Part shown: piece by piece, positions 57,711-64,000 of the stretch
How the letters are laid out: every line of letters begins with the position of its first letter
Position numbering within the stretch: the stretch's first letter is position 1
DNA from: Variovorax beijingensis
GTDB lineage: Bacteria; Pseudomonadota; Gammaproteobacteria; Burkholderiales; Burkholderiaceae_C
Reading direction: 5' to 3'
Length of the DNA stretch: 64,000 nt
Assembly: GCF_003951285.1 (NCBI RefSeq)
Contig: NZ_RXFQ01000022.1
Location: 43,852-107,851, forward strand
Position numbers and translations under genes: made by a program
The notes under the pieces: generated by a model
The model's input: the letters and a program-made list of their open reading frames with translations, nothing else
Databases searched by the model: none
Told to the model about the DNA's origin: nothing

Positions 57711-59348
57711 TCATCGTGTCGCCGGCCCCTTGTCGTCCACGGCGCCGAGAACGACGCCTTCGCATGGCGCCAGCACCAGGGACCCCTCGATGGACTCGGC
57801 GCGCGCAGGATCGGTCGATGCCAGCACGATCGGCTGGCGCGGCATCAACGCCGGCGAGATCGGCGCTGGGGTGGCGCCAAAGTTCAGGAGCACCACCAGC
57901 CGCTGTGCTTCGAAGCTGCGCGCATAGGCGAGCACCTCGTCCTCGGCATCGAGCGCTTCATAGTTGCCTCGATTCAGCGCAGGCTGCGCGCGGCGCAACG
58001 CGATGAGGCGCCGGTAGAGCGCCAGCATCGAGCCTGCGTCCTGCGATTGCGCTTCCACGTTGCGCGTGGGCCAGTCGGCTGCCAGGCGCAGCCACGGCGT
58101 GCCGGTCGTGAAGCCCGCATGCGCTGCGGCGCTCCACTGCATGGGTGTTCGCTCCGGGTCGCGCCCCAGGCCCATGCCGGGCTTGTTCTTTTCGAACGGG
58201 TCCTGCACTTCATCGGCGGGAATGGGAACGTCCGTCATGCCGATCTCGTCGCCGTAGTAGAGCGTCGGCGTGCCGCGCAGCGTGAGCAGCAGCATGGCCG
58301 CGAGCCGCGCCATCCGTGGCCCGACGCGGCTCGCGATGCGGGATCTGTCGTGGTTGCCCAGTACCCAGTTCGGCTGGGCGCCGGCAGGCAAGGCGGCTTC
58401 GTAGTCGCGCACAAGGCGGTCGATGCGCGCCGCCTGCCACTCGGTCGCGATCAGCTGGAAGTTGAAGGGCAGCTGCACGCCTTCGAGCATGCCTTCGGTG
58501 TTGAGTCCGTAGTAGGCGACCAGGCGCGCGAGCGGCAGGTAGAGCTCGCCGATCAGCACGCGCGACGAGCGTGCGTCGCTGAACTCGTCGACCACGCGGC
58601 GCATCTCGGCCACGATCGGCTGCACCTCCGGCAGATCGGTGTTGTAGAGCATCAGCCAGCGAAAGAAGGGGTCCTGGCCTTCGATGAAATCCGGGTTCGG
58701 CGGGTTGTCGCGGAACTGCGCGTCCTTGATGATCTGGGAGAGCACGTCGACGCGGAATCCGTCGACGCCGCGCCGAAGCCAGAAGCGCAGCACCTCGTAC
58801 ATGGCGGCCCGCACCTCGGGGTTGCGCCAGTTGAGGTCGGGCTGCTCCTTCAGGAACGAATGGCCGTAGTACTGGCCGGTGGCCGGATCGAAGGCCCAGG
58901 CCGGGCCGCCGAAATTGCCGAGCCAGTTGTTGGGCGGCCCGCCGCCCGGCGCCGGGTCCCGCCAGATGTACCAGTCGCGCCGCGGATCGCTGCGTGCGCT
59001 GCGGCTCTGCACGAACCACGGATGACGGTCCGAGGTGTGGTTGGGCACGAAGTCCAGGATGATCTTGAGCTCTCTCGCATGCGCCTCCTGCACCAGCGCA
59101 TCGAAGCCGTCCAGCGTGCCGAAGCGCGGATCGATGCCGCAAAAATCGGAGATGTCGTAGCCGAAGTCGGCCATCGGCGAGGGATAGATCGGCGAGATCC
59201 AGACCGCATCGACGCCGAGCGAGACCAGATGATCCAGCCGGGCGCGGATTCCACCCAGGTCTCCGATGCCGTCGCCGTTGCTGTCCTGGAACGAACGCGG
59301 ATAGACCTGATAGACGATTCCGCACTTCCACCAGTCGTCGGCTGACAT
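57711..59348 (-). CDS. Glycoside hydrolase family 13 alpha-glucosidase
   Basis: 545 aa, normal for GH13 oligo-alpha-glucosidases, no signal peptide. Nucleophile Asp in GVDGFRVDVL near residue 199, acid Glu in LIGELYLP near 267, transition-state Asp in LGNHDRSRI near 332, and QPDLNW near 170 are all intact. It would hydrolyse sucrose, maltose or isomaltose-type sugars. Convergent with the CocE-like gene. Reads like a cytoplasmic enzyme working with the GH15-like protein. Confidence 0.9.
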   Translation of the reverse strand: MSADDWWKCGIVYQVYPRSFQDSNGDGIGDLGGIRARLDHLVSLGVDAVWISPIYPSPMADFGYDISDFCGIDPRFGTLDGFDALVQEAHARELKIILDFVPNHTSDRHPWFVQSRSARSDPRRDWYIWRDPAPGGGPPNNWLGNFGGPAWAFDPATGQYYGHSFLKEQPDLNWRNPEVRAAMYEVLRFWLRRGVDGFRVDVLSQIIKDAQFRDNPPNPDFIEGQDPFFRWLMLYNTDLPEVQPIVAEMRRVVDEFSDARSSRVLIGELYLPLARLVAYYGLNTEGMLEGVQLPFNFQLIATEWQAARIDRLVRDYEAALPAGAQPNWVLGNHDRSRIASRVGPRMARLAAMLLLTLRGTPTLYYGDEIGMTDVPIPADEVQDPFEKNKPGMGLGRDPERTPMQWSAAAHAGFTTGTPWLRLAADWPTRNVEAQSQDAGSMLALYRRLIALRRAQPALNRGNYEALDAEDEVLAYARSFEAQRLVVLLNFGATPAPISPALMPRQPIVLASTDPARAESIEGSLVLAPCEGVVLGAVDDKGPATR

Positions 59349-59358
59349 CTTGATTTCC

Positions 59359-59664
59359 TCATGGTCGGTTTCGAGCGGATCCATTGTCTTCAGAAAGCCT
59401 TGCAGATCGCAAACTGGAACCCGAAGGATCGGCCAACACCGCGCGTTGGGGACAGGCGGCATGCTCGCGAATCCACTCGATGAAGTTCGCGACTTCATCG
59501 CGTTGCAAGTGGCGCTGCGGACATACCAGGAAGTGGGCTTCCACCTTGACACACCACCGCTCGTCGAACACTTTCTTCAACCGCCCGTGATGAAGGTGCC
59601 CGGCGGCAATCGACGAGCTGTCCAGGGCGACGCCAAGACCCTGGACCGCGGCGTCGAGCGCCAT
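59359..59664 (-). pseudogene. LysR regulator remnant: last ~75 residues of the substrate-binding domain
   Basis: The reading starts ALDAAVQGLGVALDSSSIAA and goes on through GRLKKVFDERW and FLVCPQRHLQRDEVANFIEW, which is the C-terminal end of a LysR substrate-binding domain. No HTH or first lobe precedes it; the frame begins abruptly at about 59664, exactly where the oppositely oriented transketolase remnant begins. Decayed by deletion. Confidence 0.7.
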
Positions 59665-60121
59665 GGATGTCCTGTCGAACCGATACGCAAACTGGCCCGG
59701 CGAGTACGACTACAAGTTCGAGCTCGGCAAGGCCAAGCTGCTGCGGGATGGCAAGGATGTGCTGGTGATCGCGAGCGGCTTCATGACCATGCGCGCGCTC
59801 GAGGTCGCCGATCAGCTGCGTGCCGACAATGTCGATGTTGCGGTGCTGCACGTACCGACGATCAAGCCGCTCGACGATGCGACTATCCTCGCGCAGGTCA
59901 AGCGCCTGGACCGCGTGGTCGTGGTGGCAGAGAACCACTCGGTCATCGGGGGCCTTGGCGAGGCGACGGCAAGCTTGCTGCTTCGCGCGGGCGTCGCGCC
60001 GACGTTCCGCCAGATCGCGTTGCCCGATGCGTTCCTGGATGCCGGCGCGCTTCCGACCTTGCATGACCGCTACGGCATCTCGACGGATGCCATGGCCCGG
60101 CGCATTCGCTCCTGGCTTTGA
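59663..60121 (+). pseudogene. Transketolase remnant: C-terminal domain only
   Basis: 152 codons. EYDYKFELGKAKLLRDG near residue 14 and ALEVADQLRADNVDVAVLHV near 46, then RLDRVVVVAENHSVIGGLGE, are the C-terminal domain of a transketolase/dehydrogenase-E1-beta-type protein. The TPP and pyrimidine domains are missing and no ribosome site precedes the first ATG. Together with the LysR remnant it marks a deletion junction at about 59665. Confidence 0.7.
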
Positions 60122-60215
60122 TGTTGCGGCGTGGCCGGCTGAGACTCGCCCAGGCAGGGTGATCTGCCCCCGGCGCTTTGGCGTCAGTCTCCCCAAGCAC
60201 TGGAGAGAGTAGAAA

Positions 60216-61100
60216 TCATCCGCGAAGACCAGTCTGCAAGCGCGATGAATCCCGCCCGGGCGGCAGCCCGAATTCCCGGGCGTACTCGCGGCTGAACTGC
60301 GTCGCACTTTCGTAGCCGACCGCGAATGCGGCGGATGTAACGCTGCTGCCTTTCGAAATCAGCAGAGTTCGCGCCTGCAGCAGTCGGACCCTCTTCTGGT
60401 ACTGCAGCGGGCTCAGAGATGTCACGGCCTTGAAATGCCGATGGAATGCCGAGGTGCTCATCGCAGCCTTGTGGGCCAGGAGTTCCATGCGCAATGGTTC
60501 TGCAAAGTCGCGGCGAATCAGCTCGATCGCCAGATTGACCCGTGACATGGCGGAATCCGGTGTAGCGATGTCGCGCAGCATGCGCCCGTGAGGCCCCTGG
60601 AGCACTCGGTAGAGGATCTCGCGTTCATAGGCTGGCGCCAGCGCAGCAATCTCCGCTGGCCTCTCCATGAGCCGAAGCATGCGCACCCACGCGTCCATCA
60701 GTTCGCTGGTGATCGCAGCGACCGAGAACCCGGCAGGTCGCGCTTCGCTGTCGGTAGATTCAGGCAAGTCGGAAAGCAGGGTCGAGATCACTGCAGAGTC
60801 CAGCAGGAGCGCGATCGCCAAGTACGGCTCTCCAGACGCAGATGGGTTGACGACACCCGCCGCAGGCAGCCTGACCGACATGACGAAGTAAGTAGCCGGA
60901 TCGTAGTGCAATGTCGTGTCGCCGATCGTCATCGACTTGCTGCCCCTCAGGATCAGATTGACCATCGGCTCGTAGACGGCATTCAACTCGTGCTCCGGGA
61001 TCTTGCCCTGGACCATCGCAACACGGGGAATGCCCGTTTCGGTCAACCGATTCTCTGCCCGGGATGCCAGCGCGCGCAATTCTTCGAGTTGAGTTTTCAT
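60216..61100 (-). CDS. AraC family transcriptional regulator
   Basis: 294 aa. AraC_N sensor domain (residues about 20-180) with C-terminal HTH motifs LRMELLAHKAAMSTSAFHRH near 222 and SSVTSAAFAVGYESATQFSR near 262. Start at MKTQLEELRAL is taken because it precedes the conserved domain; a GTG 96 bases upstream is less likely. Divergent from the SDR/VOC operon, which it probably controls. Confidence 0.85.
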   Translation of the reverse strand: MKTQLEELRALASRAENRLTETGIPRVAMVQGKIPEHELNAVYEPMVNLILRGSKSMTIGDTTLHYDPATYFVMSVRLPAAGVVNPSASGEPYLAIALLLDSAVISTLLSDLPESTDSEARPAGFSVAAITSELMDAWVRMLRLMERPAEIAALAPAYEREILYRVLQGPHGRMLRDIATPDSAMSRVNLAIELIRRDFAEPLRMELLAHKAAMSTSAFHRHFKAVTSLSPLQYQKRVRLLQARTLLISKGSSVTSAAFAVGYESATQFSREYAREFGLPPGRDSSRLQTGLRG

Positions 61101-61236
61101 GCGGTCGATCAGACCGGATTTTCGCGTGACCCGCAAGACGAAAAGCAGGATCAGGCAGGTTAGAGGTCGGAAAAGGCAGGCCCGGATGCACTCCACGCCC
61201 TAAGGTCGATACATCGCGAACTCAACGGAGAAACAC

Positions 61237-61989
61237 ATGGGCATCGTCATCATCACCGGCGCCAGCCGAGGCATCGGCGCAAGCACCGCAGTCCAAGCCG
61301 CCCGGCACGGCATGGGCGTCATCCTCACCTACAACAGCAATCCCTCGGGCGCCGAAAAGATCGTGCGCGCCATCGAGGCCGAAGGCGGCAAGGCCGTGGC
61401 CATCGGACTGGACGTGAGCAAGGTCAGTACCTTTGCGGCCTTTCGCGCCAATGTCGCCAAAGCGCTCAGCACGACATGGGACCGCGACCGGTTCGATGGT
61501 CTGGTCAACAACGCCGGCTACGGCCTGTTCAATCCGATCGAGACAGTCACCGAAGCAGAGTTCGACGGATTGCTGAACGTCCATCTCAAGGGCCCGTTCT
61601 TCCTGACGCAGGCGCTTCTGCCATTGATGGCCGACGGCGCCAGCATCGTGAACATGGCGAGTGCGACCAGCCGCCTGGCCACCCCGGGCGTGGCGCCGTA
61701 CGCGTCGTTCAAGGGCGGGCTCGAAGTGCTGACCCGCTACATGGCCAAAGAATTCGCCCCGCGTCGCATCCGTGCGAACTCGGTTGCGCCGGGCCCGATC
61801 CGCACCGACATGACCAGCGAGGCGCTGGACCAGAATCCGGAATGGATGGCGATGCTCGCCGGGCAGACCGCGCTCGGCCGGATCGGCGAGCCCGAGGATG
61901 TCAGCCGTGTCGTGGTCAACCTGCTGTCCACCGACAGCGGCTGGATCAACGCGCAGAACATCGAAGTGGCCGGCGGCTACAACATCTGA
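61237..61989 (+). CDS. Short-chain dehydrogenase/reductase (SDR)
   Basis: 250 aa. TGASRGIG at residue 8, NNAGYG near 90, and the catalytic Ser/Tyr/Lys in MASATSRL near 140 and YASFKGG near 153 are intact; the end is the classical NIEVAGGYNI. NAD(P)H-dependent. First gene of a rightward operon and divergent from the AraC gene. Confidence 0.88.
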   Translation: MGIVIITGASRGIGASTAVQAARHGMGVILTYNSNPSGAEKIVRAIEAEGGKAVAIGLDVSKVSTFAAFRANVAKALSTTWDRDRFDGLVNNAGYGLFNPIETVTEAEFDGLLNVHLKGPFFLTQALLPLMADGASIVNMASATSRLATPGVAPYASFKGGLEVLTRYMAKEFAPRRIRANSVAPGPIRTDMTSEALDQNPEWMAMLAGQTALGRIGEPEDVSRVVVNLLSTDSGWINAQNIEVAGGYNI

Positions 61990-62004
61990 GCAAAGGACGC
62001 CGCC

Positions 62005-62406
62005 ATGCTCGACCACGTATTTCTGTCCGTGCGGGACGTCGCCCGTTCCGTCGCGTTCTACACAGCCGCCTTGTCGCCGCTGGGCATCGTCAATCGTCTG
62101 GACTACGACGGCAGGCAAGGACCACCCGGTCATCCCGATCTCAAGGGGTTCGGCGCCGACGGCCGGATGTTCTTCTGGCTGCGCGAAGGTACGTCCCACG
62201 GGAGCTCGGCGCACATCGGCTTCATGGCATCCAGCAAGGAGGCCGTCGATGCGGCGTACGCGGCCGCGATGGCCGCCGGAGCGACGGACCGCGGCGCCCC
62301 GGCGGCCCGCCTGCACTACGACCCCCGCTACTACGCAGCCAATGTGCTGGACCTCGACGGCTACAGCCTCGAATTCGTCTACAAGAGCTGGCAGCACGAC
62401 GCATGA
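62005..62406 (+). CDS. VOC/glyoxalase-fold protein
   Basis: 133 aa. LDHVFLSVRDVARSVAFYTAAL at the start, HIGFMASSKEAVDAAY near 70, and YYAANVLDLDGYSLEFVYKSW at the end give a complete vicinal-oxygen-chelate domain. His in LDHVF, His in SAHIGF and Glu in SLEFVY are the expected metal ligands, so it could bind metal. Lies 15 bases after the SDR and overlaps the next gene by four bases. Confidence 0.85.
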   Translation: MLDHVFLSVRDVARSVAFYTAALSPLGIVNRLDYDGRQGPPGHPDLKGFGADGRMFFWLREGTSHGSSAHIGFMASSKEAVDAAYAAAMAAGATDRGAPAARLHYDPRYYAANVLDLDGYSLEFVYKSWQHDA

Positions 62407-63416
62407 CGAACACGCTCATGATCTACGGCGCCGCGGGCTACACCGGCCGCATGGCGGTGGCGCAGGCGAAGGCGCTCGGCCTCGAGACGATCCTCGCCGG
62501 ACGCGACGAACAGGCTCTTGCCAAACTCGCCTCGGAGTCGGACTTGCCTTGCCGCGTCTTCCCACTCGACGACGCCGCAACCGTGGCTGCTCGGCTGGCG
62601 GGCGTGAATGTGCTCCTCAATTGCGCCGGCCCCTTCATGCGCACTGCAGAGCCGCTGATGCGAGGCGCGATTCGATCTGGCGCCCATTACCTCGACATCG
62701 CCGCCGAGATGGACAGCTACCGGTTGGCCGAGACACTCCATGAAGAGGCCGTTCTCGCAGCGGTGATGCTCATGCCCGGTGGCGGGGGCAGCGTGGCGAT
62801 GCTGGGCTGTCTGGCGGAACACGCCATGAAGCGTGTGGTGAGGCCGGGCAAGGTGAGCATCGCGCTGCATGTATCGGGCAGCATGTCGCGCGGCTCAGCG
62901 ACCAGCGCCGCGCAGAACCTCACCCTCCAGTGCCTGGCGCGGGTCGACGGCGCGCTGGTGCCGCGCGATCCGCAGGACGTCCGGCAATTCGACTTCGGCA
63001 AGGGAATGGTCGATTGCTTCCCGGTGACCTTGCCCGACCTGGTGACGATCTGGCGCGCCAGTGGCACACCGAACATCGAGACTTTCGTGCACGTGTCCGG
63101 CGCTGCGTTCCCCACTGGCGACCGTTCCACCCTGCCTGACGGTCCCAGCATCGAAGAGCGCGACGCCAACCGCTACCAGGCATCGGTGGTCGTTACCGGT
63201 GACGACGGCGAGTCCGTGCGTTCGCTGCTCGACACCGTGAACGGGTACTCGTTCACGCCCATGGCTGCGGCTGAGGCGGCACGGCGCATGCTGCTCGGCG
63301 ACGTACGACCGGGTTTCCAAGTGCCGGCGAGGCACTTCGGGGCGGGCTTTGCGGAGACCATCGCCGACACGCGCATCACGGACGTTCAACATGAAGACCC
63401 CGAACGAGGCCGCTGA
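62403..63416 (+). CDS. Saccharopine dehydrogenase-like NAD(P)-binding protein
   Basis: 337 aa. IYGAAGYTGRMAVAQAKALG at residue 7 is the saccharopine-dehydrogenase-type Rossmann start, and VLLNCAGPFMRTAEPLM near 70 and HYLDIAAEMDS near 92 follow the family (trans-acting enoyl reductase-like) pattern. It is probably a cytosolic oxidoreductase; the substrate is not known. Coupled to the VOC gene by ATGA. Confidence 0.8.
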   Translation: MTNTLMIYGAAGYTGRMAVAQAKALGLETILAGRDEQALAKLASESDLPCRVFPLDDAATVAARLAGVNVLLNCAGPFMRTAEPLMRGAIRSGAHYLDIAAEMDSYRLAETLHEEAVLAAVMLMPGGGGSVAMLGCLAEHAMKRVVRPGKVSIALHVSGSMSRGSATSAAQNLTLQCLARVDGALVPRDPQDVRQFDFGKGMVDCFPVTLPDLVTIWRASGTPNIETFVHVSGAAFPTGDRSTLPDGPSIEERDANRYQASVVVTGDDGESVRSLLDTVNGYSFTPMAAAEAARRMLLGDVRPGFQVPARHFGAGFAETIADTRITDVQHEDPERGR

Positions 63417-63502
63417 CACGACCAGGCTTCGCCGTACAGGAGGCGATCTGAGAAGACTTACTCGGTTCAATGCTGGAAAACACAATCTCTAAGGAGTTCG
63501 AC

Positions 63503-63985
63503 ATGAACAATCACAGCACCCAACAACAATGCACCGCGGGCGAGGTCGCAGACAAGATTGCCGTGGCGGAAACGCTCTATCGATTCGCGGCCGGCATCGA
63601 TCTGCGCGACAAAGAACTGTTGACAGCGGCGTTGGCGCTCGACTCCGTCTCCGACTTCAGGCTCGCGGCGGCAAAAGCAGGGTTCGACTATCCGGTTCTC
63701 ACGGGCCGGGAGAGCATCGTCAGCGCGCTGCTGGCAGCGCTTGACCAACTAGACACCACGCACTCGGTCAGCAACCCGCGAGTGACGATCGACGGGGATA
63801 CGGCAAAGTTGGAGGCAATGGTTGAAGCACAGCATGTGCCACGCAAGGACCACTCGCGCCACTATCTCATGAAGAACCGCTACGACGTCGAACTGGTGCG
63901 GCACCAGGGAACCTGGGTCATCCAACGTTCAACCGTGGACAACGTGTGGCGCACGGGCGATGTGACGGTGATGTCCGGCGTATAG
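63503..63985 (+). CDS. SnoaL-like/NTF2-fold protein
   Basis: 160 aa. VADKIAVAETLYRFAAGIDLRDKELLTAAL in the first 45 residues and the later YLMKNRYDVELVRHQGTWVI follow the SnoaL_4 pattern. The start follows AAGGAG by six bases. It lies 86 bases after the saccharopine-dehydrogenase-like gene and is the last gene before the window edge, so it may belong to the same operon. Confidence 0.8.
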   Translation: MNNHSTQQQCTAGEVADKIAVAETLYRFAAGIDLRDKELLTAALALDSVSDFRLAAAKAGFDYPVLTGRESIVSALLAALDQLDTTHSVSNPRVTIDGDTAKLEAMVEAQHVPRKDHSRHYLMKNRYDVELVRHQGTWVIQRSTVDNVWRTGDVTVMSGV

Positions 63986-64000
63986 CACCTGCGACGTCCG

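Overview
The window is GC-rich, densely packed DNA with heavy use of ATGA overlaps and operons of catabolic genes. Bug/TTT-type solute receptors, several molybdenum hydroxylases, many CoA-linked catabolic enzymes and single-domain regulators (LysR, AraC, GntR, HxlR, Crp) point to a chromosome of a metabolically versatile betaproteobacterium. A Comamonadaceae member such as Variovorax is the best guess. This is inferred from gene content only, since no 16S rRNA gene or other marker is present.

Layout. 1-3.7 kb: minus-strand operon for a KorABC-like 2-oxoacid oxidoreductase with an FAD/Fe-S partner; the beta subunit runs off the left edge. 3.8-7.4 kb: GNAT-like protein, DUF4256 protein, tannase/feruloyl-esterase lipoprotein, small membrane protein. 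7.4-11 kb: Crp-type regulator divergent from a two-gene isoquinoline 1-oxidoreductase-like molybdenum enzyme. 11.0-14.3 kb: foreign-looking module made of an HTH repressor with palindromic operators, a small ORF with terminator, an array of 11 intact and 6 damaged tRNA genes of different specificities, and an HNH endonuclease with its own terminator. 14.4-20.4 kb: RelE/ParE-type toxin-antitoxin pair, PaoABC-like aldehyde oxidoreductase, AraC regulator. 20.5-21.7 kb: MAPEG and DoxX-like membrane proteins with a divergent HxlR regulator. 21.8-32.9 kb: one eleven-gene minus-strand operon (two-component flavin monooxygenase, flavin reductase, two acyl-CoA dehydrogenases, enoyl-CoA hydratase, ADP-forming acyl-CoA synthetase, SDRs, VOC, SnoaL-like, Bug receptor) divergent from a LysR gene, which reads as a complete pathway for a cyclic or branched acid. 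34.1-35.9 kb: orphan AAA ATPase with nested palindromes over its start, and a decayed VapBC-like pair. 35.9-41.2 kb: SMP-30 lactonase, Bug receptor, ParDE, family III CoA-transferase, and an aspartate carbamoyltransferase with an N-terminal DNA-binding-like extension. 41.3-47.9 kb: GMC oxidoreductase and NitT/TauT-type ABC transporter divergent from a GntR regulator and an enolase-superfamily enzyme; cupin. 48.0-48.6 kb: toxin-antitoxin pair with a Phd/CcdA hybrid antitoxin and CcdB toxin. 48.7-59.3 kb: glucan-processing locus (GH3; operon of GH144-like glucanase, GH15, SbmA/YddA-like ABC exporter, CocE-like hydrolase; convergent GH13). 59.36-60.12 kb: deletion scar where a LysR gene and a transketolase gene both lost their N-terminal parts at one point. 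60.2-64.0 kb: AraC regulator divergent from an SDR/VOC/saccharopine-dehydrogenase-like/SnoaL operon.

The best candidates for something undescribed are the tRNA array, where damage often hits loops or arms of individual tRNAs, with its repressor and HNH gene; the Phd-CcdA hybrid antitoxin; the flavin reductase fused to an FCD-like domain; the carbamoyltransferase with an HTH-like extension and a palindrome in front of it; and the GH144/GH15/ABC/CocE operon, whose ABC protein and hydrolase both lack a canonical catalytic residue.
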